Positions 39,664 to 48,529 of a stretch of DNA of 64,000 bases are shown in pieces. Within the stretch, counting starts at the first letter, position 1. Each line of letters starts with the position of its first letter. This DNA is from Erwinia piriflorinigrans CFBP 5888 (GTDB taxonomy: Bacteria; Pseudomonadota; Gammaproteobacteria; Enterobacterales; Enterobacteriaceae), in NCBI RefSeq assembly GCF_001050515.1, contig NZ_CAHS01000016.1:1-64000 (forward strand), given 5' to 3'. Below the pieces are notes generated by a model. It had not been told where the DNA came from, did not search any database, and saw nothing but the letters and a program-made list of their open reading frames with translations. A program made the translations under genes and the position numbers.

Positions 39664-40203
39664 TTACCACATCAAATCATCAGGAATTTTAAAATCGGCA
39701 TAAGGATCTTCTTCATTTTCCTCTTCCTGACTCAGTACGCTATTTAATACGATGTAGCTCGCATCACGTTGCGCGATTTTATCGGCGACGATCGCGGGGA
39801 TAATGGCATATTCGCTCTCTGCGCTATTACCGGTCACCAGGCGAGCAATGGCGAGACGCCCACTCACCAGCTGCGTTTGCGTGGTCTTATCAACCGCTAT
39901 TTTTTTAATCAGGTTATTATCCGTGAAATTGAAATCGATGGTACCTCTTGAAATGACAACTCGATTCATTTCAATAAGCTGCTTCACCTGAGCTTTGTAT
40001 TCTTTAGATAAAGCAGCCTGTTTTTGTTGTTCGTTTAGCTGCTGATCGCGCTCAAGCTGTGCTTTTTTATTTTCTTCCACTGCCTCTCTTGCCTCACGAG
40101 CCTGAACCCGTGATTTTTTAGCCGTCCTTTGGACTTTGGCCATTTTTTTGCTGCTCACTAGCCCAGCTTTAAGCATCTGCTCTTGTAAGGTGAGTTTTGT
40201 CAT
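39664..40203 (-). CDS. yaiL: DUF2058 family protein YaiL
   Basis: 179 residues, the same length as E. coli YaiL and collinear throughout. It has a basic N-terminus (MTKLTLQEQMLKAGLVSSKK), a long charged coiled-coil segment (about 25-75) rich in Lys, Glu and Gln, and a C-terminal domain ending DPYADFKIPDDLMW. It is probably nucleic-acid or ribosome associated given the basic helical region, but the function is not established. The start is ATG at 40201-40203. Confidence 0.93.
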   Translation of the reverse strand: MTKLTLQEQMLKAGLVSSKKMAKVQRTAKKSRVQAREAREAVEENKKAQLERDQQLNEQQKQAALSKEYKAQVKQLIEMNRVVISRGTIDFNFTDNNLIKKIAVDKTTQTQLVSGRLAIARLVTGNSAESEYAIIPAIVADKIAQRDASYIVLNSVLSQEEENEEDPYADFKIPDDLMW

Positions 40204-40572
40204 GTTCGTCTCTAAACCCGTTGAGAAATTTATCGGATTATACCTGTAATTTTAGAGGCTATGCCAGGCTGCCGCACCCGAGCACCGTTTGACTTGAGTT
40301 TAAGGATGCGACCACAGGTCGGCTGGTGTGCTCTTGGAGCGGATACAATGCTCCACATGCACCAAATCATGAAGGTGGCTCATGTTTTGATGAAATTAAA
40401 TCACTTTTACTCAATCGATGACTCTGGCATAAAGTATGCAGTGCAATCAGTACCAGACAACATGAAGGCCTGAAGGCCAATAAAGACTAAAACCGTACAA
40501 GAAAATTTGAAATTGCTGTAAAAACAAGAATTAATTTCAGGTTTATATTGGAAATCAGGATACCGCATCGCG
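40204..40572. other. 369-base divergent intergenic region, yaiL and mesX
   Basis: A 70-codon frame in it (from 40261) has no ribosome-binding site and no recognisable similarity. A short GGCCTGAAGGCC hairpin lies near 40467. I saw no convincing methionine operator (AGACGTCT type) or riboswitch, although the downstream genes make methionine. Confidence 0.5.
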
Positions 40573-41550
40573 ATGAATAAAGAATTTACATTTACGATTA
40601 AAAGCATTTCCTTCGATGAAAATTATAACCCATCCGAGAATACGCGTATCACGACCAACTTTGCTAATTTAGCCAGAGGAAGTAAGCGTCAGGATAATTT
40701 GCGCAATACCTTAATGATGATTGACCATCGTTTCAACACCCTGGCACACTGGGATAACCCCAATGGGGATCGCTACTCTGTCAAACTAGAGATCATTTCC
40801 GTTGAGATGGATGTTGAAGGCAAGGGCAATACCTTCCCAGTGATTGAAATATTAAAAACGAATATTATCGATCAAAAAAACAACGAAATCATCGAAGGTA
40901 TTGTCGGCAATAACTTTTCTTCTTACGTGAGGGACTACGACTTTAGCGTATTACTTCCAGAGCACAACAAGGACAAAACCGAATTTAGCACCCCAGCAAA
41001 CTTCGGCGATTTGCATGGAAATCTGTTTAAATGCTTCGTTAACTCAAATGAATTCAAAGATAAGTTCAATAAACAGCCTGTAATATGCCTGAGTGTCTCT
41101 AATAAAAATACTTATCATCGCACTGAACACCAGCATCCTGTATTGGGCTTCGAATACCAGCAAAACAAACCTTCCATGACTGACCATTATTTCAACAAAA
41201 TGGGGTTACGGGCTCGTTATTTTATGCCACCAAACGGTGTTGCGCCTTTGGCTTTTTATTTTTCCGGCGATTTAACGAGCGATTACACGGATCTTGAGCT
41301 TATTAGCACCATCAGCACGATGGAGACTTTTCAGAAGATTTATCGACCTGAGATTTACAATGCTAATTCTGTAGCAGGAAAAGAATACCAGCCAAACCTG
41401 ATTAACCCGGATTATGCATTAACTCAAATTGTTTATGATCGAGAAGAACGTAGCCAGTTAGCTATTGAGCAGGGAAAGTTTACCGAGGAGCACTTCATCA
41501 AACCATACAGGGCTATTCTTGAGCAATGGTCTGCTAATAACGTTCTCTGA
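40573..41550 (+). CDS. mesX: MesX-like accessory protein (DUF1852) of folate-independent methionine synthase
   Basis: 325 residues covering the whole DUF1852 family, including RDYDFSVLLPEH, NKMGLRARYFMPPNG and the C-terminal EEHFIKPYRAILEQW. Genes of this family sit beside the MesD class of methionine synthases, and genetic work in Acinetobacter baylyi showed MesD needs MesX and oxygen. The same pairing occurs here (mesD starts 26 bases downstream), which supports the name. The biochemical role is not settled; it may help supply or use an unidentified methyl donor. Nearby codon use and the insert position suggest an accessory acquisition. The start is ATG 40573. Confidence 0.85.
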   Translation: MNKEFTFTIKSISFDENYNPSENTRITTNFANLARGSKRQDNLRNTLMMIDHRFNTLAHWDNPNGDRYSVKLEIISVEMDVEGKGNTFPVIEILKTNIIDQKNNEIIEGIVGNNFSSYVRDYDFSVLLPEHNKDKTEFSTPANFGDLHGNLFKCFVNSNEFKDKFNKQPVICLSVSNKNTYHRTEHQHPVLGFEYQQNKPSMTDHYFNKMGLRARYFMPPNGVAPLAFYFSGDLTSDYTDLELISTISTMETFQKIYRPEIYNANSVAGKEYQPNLINPDYALTQIVYDREERSQLAIEQGKFTEEHFIKPYRAILEQWSANNVL

Positions 41551-41576
41551 TTAAACAAAACACAAGGTCATCTGTT

Positions 41577-42608
41577 ATGAAAATATTGTTACCTACCTCA
41601 ACTGCGGGCAGTTTGCCTAAACCCTCCTGGCTGGCACAGCCCGAAACACTGTGGTCTCCCTGGAAACTGCAAGGTGATGAACTGATTGAGGGTAAACAAG
41701 ATGCCCTGCGTTTGTGCCTGGAAGACCAACGGCAGGCCGGTATTGATATCGTCAGCGATGGTGAGCAAACGCGCCAACATTTTGTCACTACGTTTATTGA
41801 GCACCTCGACGGTGTGGATTTTGAGAAACGCGAGACCGTTAAAATTCGTAATCGCTATGATGCGAGTGTACCGACAGTCGTCGGCGCTGTGGCGCGTCAG
41901 AAACCCATTTTTGTCGAAGATGCAAAGTTCTTACGTCAACAAACCACACAACCCATTAAATGGGCGCTGCCAGGCCCGATGACGATGATAGATACGCTCT
42001 ATGATAGCCACTATAAAAGTCGCGAAAAACTGGCCTGGGAATTCGCTAAAATACTCAATCAAGAAGCCAGAGAATTAGAAGCTGCCGGTGTCGATATCAT
42101 CCAGTTTGATGAGCCTGCATTTAACGTCTTCTTTGATGAGGTGAATGATTGGGGGATTGCCGCGTTAGAAAGGGCCGTTGAAGGGCTTAAATGTGAAACT
42201 GCTGTGCATATTTGCTATGGATACGGCATCAAAGCCAATACTGACTGGAAAAAGACGCTGGGGTCAGAATGGCGGCAATATGAAGAGATTTTCCCCAAAC
42301 TGCAAACTTCTCAAATCGATATCATCTCGCTGGAATGTCAAAACTCTCGTGTTCCAATGGATCTCATTGAGCTTATTCGAGGCAAAAAAGTCATGGTTGG
42401 GGCCATTGACGTGGCAACCAACAACATTGAGACACCAGAAGAAGTTGCCAATACGCTACGAAAAGCACTTCAGTTTGTCGATGCCGACAAACTCTATCCT
42501 TCAACAAACTGTGGCATGACTCCCTTATCGCGTCGTGTCGCAAGAGGCAAACTGCATGCGTTAAGTGCAGGCGCAGAAATCGTGCGAAGAGAGCTGACGG
42601 CGAAATAA
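41577..42608 (+). CDS. mesD: Folate-independent methionine synthase MesD (core MetE family)
   Basis: 343 residues, corresponding to only the C-terminal barrel of cobalamin-independent methionine synthase and lacking the N-terminal folate-binding barrel of MetE. Zinc ligands are all present: His and Cys in AVHICYGYG, Glu in ISLECQNS and Cys in STNCGMTPL. The barrel also has PSWLAQPETLW and IQFDEPAFNVF. Homocysteine methylation is expected, with a methyl donor other than methyl-tetrahydrofolate. With mesX it forms a two-gene operon. No terminator was evident downstream. Confidence 0.87.
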   Translation: MKILLPTSTAGSLPKPSWLAQPETLWSPWKLQGDELIEGKQDALRLCLEDQRQAGIDIVSDGEQTRQHFVTTFIEHLDGVDFEKRETVKIRNRYDASVPTVVGAVARQKPIFVEDAKFLRQQTTQPIKWALPGPMTMIDTLYDSHYKSREKLAWEFAKILNQEARELEAAGVDIIQFDEPAFNVFFDEVNDWGIAALERAVEGLKCETAVHICYGYGIKANTDWKKTLGSEWRQYEEIFPKLQTSQIDIISLECQNSRVPMDLIELIRGKKVMVGAIDVATNNIETPEEVANTLRKALQFVDADKLYPSTNCGMTPLSRRVARGKLHALSAGAEIVRRELTAK

Positions 42609-42640
42609 CTTCGCCAAAAATCAGTTTAATCGAAGGAAAA

Positions 42641-42700
42641 TCAGTCCGGTTTGAGCGATCTGATCAATCGCGAGGTATCCCAGACCACCAACCGGACTGA
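42641..42700. repeat. 11-bp inverted repeat flanking 38 bases downstream of mesD
   Basis: TCAGTCCGGTT (42641-42651) pairs perfectly with AACCGGACTGA (42690-42700). It is too widely spaced for a standard terminator. It may be a mobile-element end, a recombination site or a structured RNA. Confidence 0.45.
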
Positions 42701-42872
42701 GCAATCATGATCATACTCAGCAACGTGACTTCCCCTTCTGCGATTCTCCTGTCCATGACCTGCCCTTCATTGATTTAGTCTGGAACGCCAATGTCCGCTA
42801 CCGAAACAAAGTCGTCTCAGGATCATCTCGTGTTGGCTTTGAGCTGTGATTTCTATTGGTCATGCGTGCTTC

Positions 42873-43529
42873 TTAAGTAATAAAGAAGAAATTGTCACAA
42901 TCTGAATCGACAGTAAGAGTTAAGTCAGAATCGTCAGGCCTGACTTTGAGTGCACTGGCATCATCACGATTTAACCCTTGATTATCGCTATGAGGTCGCC
43001 AGTAGCCATCGGTACAAAGCAGCAATATCTCTCCGTGTTGCCAGCTAAAATTTACCTGGTCCGGCAAGGTAAATCGACGGGCTTTTAAAACTCGAGTGAG
43101 GAAGCAAGCATAGCTTTCATCTAACTCCGGGAAAGTGCTAACAATAATATGGGGTTCGTTAACCCAATTAATATCGCAGTGATTGCTTTTTCCCAGTCTG
43201 CAATCGCCGACATAAACGATCTCTCCGCTACGATCCTTTAAGTCAATGTCAATCAGAGTATAACTGGCACTCTCGGTAAGATAGTCTGGGATCAGCGTCC
43301 GGTGAATATCCTTCAGAAGCGTCAAGACCGATCCATGTTCTTGCTTTATATAACTCGTTAACAGTGTTTTTGCCCAATATTCAGCCAGACGACTGGGTGC
43401 TTTACCTTTATCTGAGGCATCAACAATAACCGCAGAAAAATGGTCACCATTCGCTCTGATGGCTACATAATCATTATTATTCTTATGTGATGAGCCTTTT
43501 TGGCTTTTCCAGGATATATGCATTAGCAT
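42873..43529 (-). CDS. PP2C-like protein phosphatase, third gene of an accessory locus
   Basis: 218 residues with a reduced PP2C fold: SSHKNNNDYVAIRANG (substrate-entry N-D motif), SAVIVDASDKG (first metal aspartate region), YTLIDIDL, VYVGDCRLG (G-D-C/S-R motif) and LLLCTDGYW (the DG motif). The order of motifs fits a PP2C Ser/Thr phosphatase, but several are divergent, so activity is uncertain. The tail is acidic. ATG 43527-43529 overlaps the end of the nucleotidyltransferase frame by 7 bases; a second ATG (43521-43523) forms TAATG with its stop. Either implies translational coupling to the broken upstream gene. It is unrelated to flanking core genes and probably acquired. Confidence 0.72.
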   Translation of the reverse strand: MLMHISWKSQKGSSHKNNNDYVAIRANGDHFSAVIVDASDKGKAPSRLAEYWAKTLLTSYIKQEHGSVLTLLKDIHRTLIPDYLTESASYTLIDIDLKDRSGEIVYVGDCRLGKSNHCDINWVNEPHIIVSTFPELDESYACFLTRVLKARRFTLPDQVNFSWQHGEILLLCTDGYWRPHSDNQGLNRDDASALKVRPDDSDLTLTVDSDCDNFFFIT

Positions 43530-44232
43530 GAAGTCCGGGTGACTATCTCTTCAATACGATCAAATATAATTTTCTCACGCTGGCTACTACCGTTGCTTTG
43601 ACTGCTCACTGCATATTCAAAATTAGTGTCGTCCAGTAACTGGCTAAGTTGCTCTGAGATAAATGCCTTAACTGCATCTGGTGCACTGCCCAGTTCACTT
43701 ATTAACTCTTCACGCCCGTCGATTAAATTAATGATATCCTCAATGTCACGGCTGGTTAATGCATCTCCCTGCCCTCTGCCAAGCCAGGCTTCGAGTTTGG
43801 TGGCAATAAAGTAGACCGGAGAAACAAGCTTTATAACGATGTCTTCATTAAGTTGCTAATCAAAAGCATTTTCCATGGCTTCTTTATACCATCTGTTACT
43901 GAAACCTAGAATATCTTCATCATCTGGCATAATATCTACACGCAGTTCACCCAGTTGCATAGCGCAAATGGGGGTATCTTCATCTATATCTAGGGCAACA
44001 TCTTTGAACCCCTCTCCTTTAATTTATCCTGAAGAGCATGATAACTTGCATAACTAATCACATGAACAATTAAGTCTACATCATCTGTATGCCGGACTTG
44101 CTCAGCAGTAACCTCATCCGTCAGTAAAAGTGCAGTAGTACATCCTCCGACAAAAGTGACCTGCTTCACCAAATCAGGCCCTAATGCACCCGCCACTTCG
44201 ACCAGCATACGCTGTTGCTGTTTAGCTTGCAT
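43523..44232 (-). pseudogene. AbiEii-like nucleotidyltransferase gene, frameshifted and with an internal stop
   Basis: The N-terminal part (ATG 44230-44232) encodes an MNT-type site: TFVGGCTTALLL then HTDDVDLIV (GG plus D-x-D). The frame shifts at a short G-run (plus-strand 44009-44012), where one more base would continue KERGF and then DVALDIDEDTPICAMQLGEL. That frame meets TAG at 43856-43858 and then resumes with VIKLVSPVYFIATKLEAWLG and GDALTSRDIEDIINLIDGRE, ending at TAA 43523-43525. These blocks match the C-terminus of nucleotidyltransferase toxins of the AbiEii/AbiGii type. It would be about 235 residues if intact. It starts 3 bases after the winged-helix gene. Recent decay or sequence error are both possible; two lesions favour decay. 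Confidence 0.78.
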
Positions 44233-44235
44233 GAA

Positions 44236-44889
44236 TCATATCTCCGTAAACATATTTTTCAGCATATTTGCGGCTAAGCCCGCTTCACGCTGATTTCCGA
44301 GCCTGATCGCATCTACCAAGGCAAGCATGGCATATAAATCACCATCCTGCCGAACAGCATAAGGAACGCTATGAAATAAAGGTATCACTTTCAATCCTTT
44401 ACTTTTTGCTCTTTCATCAGGCCAGACCGCGATTAACTCACCCGAACTGAACAGCTTTTCATTTAACACAGGAGCAGAAAAAGAGGTGGCTATCCCACGT
44501 GTTAGTTCTCCCATCCTGGCGGGGAAGACATACTTTATCCCGTAGATGACAAATTCGAGCAGGGATTTCTTATTAGTTCTCGGCACACCATATTTACGGT
44601 CTTTCTTAGCCAGACCAATATCCGTGCATCTCTTAACAGACTCTGCTATTTGTGTTTTACTTATGCCCGTCGTTTTTTCCAAGCTACGAACGGTATAAAG
44701 ACTCTCACGGTAAGCTCCAATCTCACTAAATTCAATGATCCCTTTCTGCTTCAGCGCTTCTTCTTCTGTGATGTCCCAGTCCCGCCATAACTCAGGCCGC
44801 GGCCTTAATTTTTCAGCATCGTTTAGGTGCTTTTCCTGGCGTTGCAGCGATACCAGCTTCAATAATAATAAAATATCTTGACCTTTCAT
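44236..44889 (-). CDS. Winged-helix regulator, putative antitoxin of the nucleotidyltransferase
   Basis: 217 residues. An N-terminal conserved start (MKGQDILLLLKLVSLQRQEK) precedes a helix-turn-helix region (SLEKTTGISKTQIAESVKRC) and a C-terminal domain (LLEFVIYGIKYVFPARMGEL). The arrangement matches DNA-binding proteins encoded upstream of nucleotidyltransferases, in the manner of AbiEi with AbiEii. I infer that it represses its own operon and neutralises the toxin, as AbiEi does; neither is shown here. A nested palindrome at 44908-44931, 19 bases before the start, is the likely operator. Unlike its partner it is intact, as expected if loss of toxin comes first. No other copy is seen in the window. 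Confidence 0.75.
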   Translation of the reverse strand: MKGQDILLLLKLVSLQRQEKHLNDAEKLRPRPELWRDWDITEEEALKQKGIIEFSEIGAYRESLYTVRSLEKTTGISKTQIAESVKRCTDIGLAKKDRKYGVPRTNKKSLLEFVIYGIKYVFPARMGELTRGIATSFSAPVLNEKLFSSGELIAVWPDERAKSKGLKVIPLFHSVPYAVRQDGDLYAMLALVDAIRLGNQREAGLAANMLKNMFTEI

Positions 44890-44907
44890 ACCCCAACCTA
44901 TCTCGCC

Positions 44908-44931
44908 GTCCCGCGTCCCGGGACAAGGGAC
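44908..44931. promoter_or_regulatory. Nested palindrome upstream of the winged-helix gene, probable operator
   Basis: GTCCC occurs twice (44908-44912, 44915-44919) and its complement GGGAC twice (44920-44924, 44927-44931), symmetrical about 44919/44920. Only the two-base spacers (GC, AA) break the symmetry. This suits a dimeric regulator and autoregulation. Confidence 0.65.
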
Positions 44932-45156
44932 GATGCTGCGTTATTAAAGAAAATAAAGCAAGTAGAAATTTCGTTCGAACGGCATCAGAGAGCATGAAGC
45001 GAAGTTTTTTTCACCGACAGGCAGAGGGCTTGGGAAGCTACGATAGCAATACAGCTACCAATAAAACCATTTAAATGTTTATTTTTCATTGAGTTAAAAA
45101 CAATCCCATTAAAAAAAGTACTTCCCGTAAGTAATAGCTGCCAGGAAATGCCAGAC

Positions 45157-45185
45157 ACAAAAAAACCCGCAGTTACGCGGGTTTA
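45157..45185 (-). terminator. guaBA terminator
   Basis: Minus-strand stem AAACCCGC with GCGGGTTT and a short loop, followed by a T-run, about 45 bases after the guaA stop. Confidence 0.8.
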
Positions 45186-45230
45186 GATGAGTTTTACTGC
45201 TTTACGAGCAGGCTGTTGCCAGACGTTAAA

Positions 45231-46811
45231 TCATTCCCACTCAATAGTCGCCGGTGGTTTTCCAGAAATATCGTAAACCACGCGGGAAATACCGTCGATT
45301 TCGTTGATGATGCGGTTAGATACGCGGCCGAGGAACTCATACGGCAAATGCGCCCAGTGCGCGGTCATAAAGTCGATGGTTTCTACCGCACGCAGGGAAA
45401 CGACCCAGTCATACTTGCGGCCATCGCCCATGACACCAACGGAACGCACCGGCAGGAACACGGTGAACGCCTGGCTGACCTTGTTATACAGGTCGGCTTT
45501 ATGCAGCTCTTCAATAAAGATAGCATCGGCACGGCGCAGCAGGTCGCAGTACTCTTTCTTCACTTCGCCCAGTACGCGCACGCCAAGACCCGGCCCCGGG
45601 AACGGATGACGGAACAGCATGGCGTGCGGCAGGCCCAGCTCCAGACCGATTTTGCGCACTTCATCTTTAAACAGCTCTTTCAGCGGCTCAACCAGACCCA
45701 GCTTCATCTCTTTCGGCAGGCCACCCACGTTGTGGTGCGATTTGATCACATGCGCCTTACCGGTTGCCGACGCGGCAGATTCAATCACGTCAGGGTAGAT
45801 AGTTCCCTGCGCCAACCACTTCACATCAGTGAGCTTAGTGGCTTCTTCGTCGAACAGTTCCACGAATACGCGACCAATAATCTTGCGCTTGGCTTCCGGC
45901 TCGTCAGTACCGGCCAGTGCGTCAAGGAAGCGGTTTTCCGCCGCCACATGGATGATATTCAGACCAAAGTGGTCACCGAACATCTCCATCACCTGCTCCG
46001 CTTCGTTCAGGCGCAGCAGGCCGTTATCCACGAATACGCAGGTCAGACGGTCGCCAATAGCGCGGTGCAGCAGCATCGCGGTAACGGAGGAGTCAACGCC
46101 GCCGGACAGGCCGAGGATCACTTTGTCGTTACCTACCTGCTCACGCAGACGTTCAACGGCATCCTCAATGATCTTCGCCGGGGTCCACAGCGCTTCACAC
46201 TGGCAGATATCGCGCACGAAGCGCTCCAGCAGGCGCAGCCCCTGACGGGTATGCGTCACTTCCGGATGGAACTGCACGCCGTAGAAACGTTTCTCTTCAT
46301 TAGCCATAATGGCAAACGGACAGGTATCGGTGCTGGCAACGGTGACAAAATCAGACGGGATGGCGGTGACTTTATCACCGTGGCTCATCCACACGTCCAG
46401 CAACGGCTTACCGTCTGCGCTGATAGCATCTTCGATATCGCGGACCAGCGCGCTCTGGTTTTTCACTTCCACCTGCGCATAGCCGAACTCACGCTCGCTG
46501 GAGCCTTCCACCTTGCCGCCGAGCTGCAACGCCATTGTCTGCATACCGTAGCACACGCCCAGCACCGGCACGCCGGCGTTAAACACGTATTCCGGGGCAC
46601 GCGGGCTGTCGTGCTCTGTGGTACTTTCCGGGCCGCCGGAGAGGATGATGCCGTTCGGATTGAACCCACGGATCTGCTCTTCGGTAACGTCCCACGCCCA
46701 CAGCTCGCAGTAGACACCCAGCTCACGCACGCGACGCGCGACCAGCTGAGTGTACTGTGAACCGAAATCGAGGATCAGGATGCGATGTTTATGAATATTT
46801 TCCGTCGTCAT
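45231..46811 (-). CDS. guaA: GMP synthase (glutamine-hydrolysing)
   Basis: Aminates XMP to GMP using glutamine and ATP. It is 526 residues (E. coli 525). The class I amidotransferase domain carries GVCYGMQ (nucleophilic Cys), FHPEV (His-x-Glu); the ATP-pyrophosphatase domain carries the PP-loop GLSGGVDSS; the dimerisation domain ends [20 protein letters not shown]. The start ATG 46809-46811 gives the family N-terminus; eight upstream codons to 46835 are not conserved. It is transcribed with guaB, 81 bases downstream of it. The 3' end faces an accessory region, and guaA 3' ends are a known island-integration site. Confidence 0.97.
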   Translation of the reverse strand: MTTENIHKHRILILDFGSQYTQLVARRVRELGVYCELWAWDVTEEQIRGFNPNGIILSGGPESTTEHDSPRAPEYVFNAGVPVLGVCYGMQTMALQLGGKVEGSSEREFGYAQVEVKNQSALVRDIEDAISADGKPLLDVWMSHGDKVTAIPSDFVTVASTDTCPFAIMANEEKRFYGVQFHPEVTHTRQGLRLLERFVRDICQCEALWTPAKIIEDAVERLREQVGNDKVILGLSGGVDSSVTAMLLHRAIGDRLTCVFVDNGLLRLNEAEQVMEMFGDHFGLNIIHVAAENRFLDALAGTDEPEAKRKIIGRVFVELFDEEATKLTDVKWLAQGTIYPDVIESAASATGKAHVIKSHHNVGGLPKEMKLGLVEPLKELFKDEVRKIGLELGLPHAMLFRHPFPGPGLGVRVLGEVKKEYCDLLRRADAIFIEELHKADLYNKVSQAFTVFLPVRSVGVMGDGRKYDWVVSLRAVETIDFMTAHWAHLPYEFLGRVSNRIINEIDGISRVVYDISGKPPATIEWE

Positions 46812-46892
46812 TGGGCTATTCCAGGGCGATGTCATACAAAATTCGGGATGGGATAAAACGCCCGGCCAAGCCGGGCGGGTAGTATCGGGTTA

Positions 46893-48359
46893 TCAGGAAC
46901 CCATACGGTAGTTCGGCGACTCTTTGGTAATGGTCACGTCGTGAACGTGGCTTTCCGAAATACCGGCACCGCTGATGCGCACGAATTCCGCTTTGGTGCG
47001 CAGTTCGTCGATAGTAGCACAGCCGGTCAGACCCATACAGGAGCGCAGGCCGCCCATCTGCTGATGCACGATCTCTTTCAGACGGCCTTTGTACGCCACG
47101 CGGCCTTCGATACCTTCCGGCACCAATTTATCTGCAGCATTGTCGGTCTGGAAATAACGGTCGGAAGAACCTTTCGACATCGCGCCCAGTGAGCCCATAC
47201 CACGGTAAGACTTAAATGAACGTCCCTGGTACAGTTCAATTTCGCCCGGCGACTCTTCTGTACCTGCCAGCATGGAGCCGACCATCACCACCGCAGCACC
47301 GGCGGCGATAGCTTTAGCAATATCGCCAGAGAAGCGGATGCCGCCATCAGCGATAACCGGAATGCCGGTGCCTTCCAGCGCGGCAACAGCGTCAGAAACG
47401 GCGGTGATCTGCGGTACGCCCACGCCGGTAACAATACGGGTAGTACAAATGGAGCCAGGGCCGATACCGACTTTCACCGCGCTGACGCCCGCTTCGGCCA
47501 GCGCCAGCGCGCCAGCGCCGGTCGCCACGTTGCCGCCGACGATTTGCAGATCGGGGTATTTAGCACGGGTTTCACGGATGCGTTGCAGAACGCCTTCAGA
47601 ATGGCCGTGGGAGGAGTCGATCAGCAGCACGTCAACTCCGGCAGCGACCAGCGCGTCCACGCGTTCTTCATTGCCAGCCCCCGCACCGACGGCGGCACCC
47701 ACGCGCAGGCGACCATGCTCATCTTTACAGGCAAGAGGTTTACGTTCCGCTTTCTGGAAGTCTTTCACGGTGATCATGCCCAGCAGATGGAAACTGTCAT
47801 CCACCACCAGCGCTTTTTCTACACGTTTTTCGTGCATTTTATGCAGCACCACTTCGCGCGCTTCACCCTCTTTCACCGTCACCAGGCGCTCTTTTGGCGT
47901 CATCACCGCAGAAACGGGCAGGCTCAGATCGGTAACAAAGCGAACATCACGTCCGGTGATAATGCCGACCAGCTCGTTTTCGCCGTTGACCACTGGGTAA
48001 CCGGCAAAGCCGTTACGTTCGGTCAGTGCTTTCACTTCGCTTAATGCCGTAGTTGGCAGCACGGTCTGCGGGTCGGTTACCACGCCGCTTTCATGCTTCT
48101 TCACCCGGCGAACTTCTTCCGCCTGGCGCTCAATGGACATGTTTTTGTGAATAAAGCCCAGACCGCCTTCTTGCGCCAGCGCAATGGCCAAACCCGCTTC
48201 GGTCACGGTGTCCATAGCAGCAGATAGCATGGGAATGTTCAGACGGATAGTTTTAGTGAGCTTGGTGCTGAGGTCGGCGGTGTTTGGCAGCACCGTGGAG
48301 TGAGCAGGAACGAGCAGAACGTCGTCGAATGTCAGGGCTTCTTTAGCGATTCTTAGCAT
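46893..48359 (-). CDS. guaB: IMP dehydrogenase
   Basis: Oxidises IMP to XMP with NAD+, the rate-limiting step of GMP synthesis. It is 488 residues: TIM-barrel catalytic domain with Cys loop [15 protein letters not shown] and flap motif [10 protein letters not shown], interrupted by two CBS domains (about 95-205). The C-terminal RMGS tail is conserved. It is the first gene of guaBA. A PurR-like sequence and the divergent xseA gene lie upstream. Confidence 0.97.
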   Translation of the reverse strand: MLRIAKEALTFDDVLLVPAHSTVLPNTADLSTKLTKTIRLNIPMLSAAMDTVTEAGLAIALAQEGGLGFIHKNMSIERQAEEVRRVKKHESGVVTDPQTVLPTTALSEVKALTERNGFAGYPVVNGENELVGIITGRDVRFVTDLSLPVSAVMTPKERLVTVKEGEAREVVLHKMHEKRVEKALVVDDSFHLLGMITVKDFQKAERKPLACKDEHGRLRVGAAVGAGAGNEERVDALVAAGVDVLLIDSSHGHSEGVLQRIRETRAKYPDLQIVGGNVATGAGALALAEAGVSAVKVGIGPGSICTTRIVTGVGVPQITAVSDAVAALEGTGIPVIADGGIRFSGDIAKAIAAGAAVVMVGSMLAGTEESPGEIELYQGRSFKSYRGMGSLGAMSKGSSDRYFQTDNAADKLVPEGIEGRVAYKGRLKEIVHQQMGGLRSCMGLTGCATIDELRTKAEFVRISGAGISESHVHDVTITKESPNYRMGS

Positions 48360-48421
48360 GGCAATATCTCAACCTCAGGGTGAATGAGAACTTGTAAAAT
48401 ATTGCCGCGGCATTATACAGG

Positions 48422-48437
48422 CGGTAATCGATTGCCT
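48422..48437 (-). promoter_or_regulatory. PurR-like box upstream of guaBA
   Basis: Minus-strand AGGCAATCGATTACCG agrees with 10 of 16 consensus bases, keeping the central GCAA-C-G-TT pattern. E. coli guaBA has a similarly degenerate PurR site at this place. Confidence 0.45.
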
Positions 48438-48529
48438 CCAGCATTATTTACTTAAAACTCTTGATCCCCTGAGCCAGGGATGTAGTATCAGTTGATTAAC
48501 CCGCTGATTTAGAGTTTCATCTTCATCAC

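Noticed and set aside
40261..40473. 70-codon frame upstream of mesX
   Set aside because: No start signal, atypical composition and no family resemblance.
44985..45089. 34-codon minus-strand frame with a hydrophobic stretch (MKNKHLNGFIGSCIAIVA)
   Set aside because: No ribosome-binding site, no terminator and no recognised family; could be chance in AT-rich DNA.
45231..45260. guaA 3' end as attachment-site repeat
   Set aside because: No second copy of this sequence was found elsewhere in the window, and no integrase gene is present.
45216..46760. 514-codon plus-strand open frame opposite guaA
   Set aside because: It is antisense to a fully conserved GMP synthase and its translation resembles no protein family.
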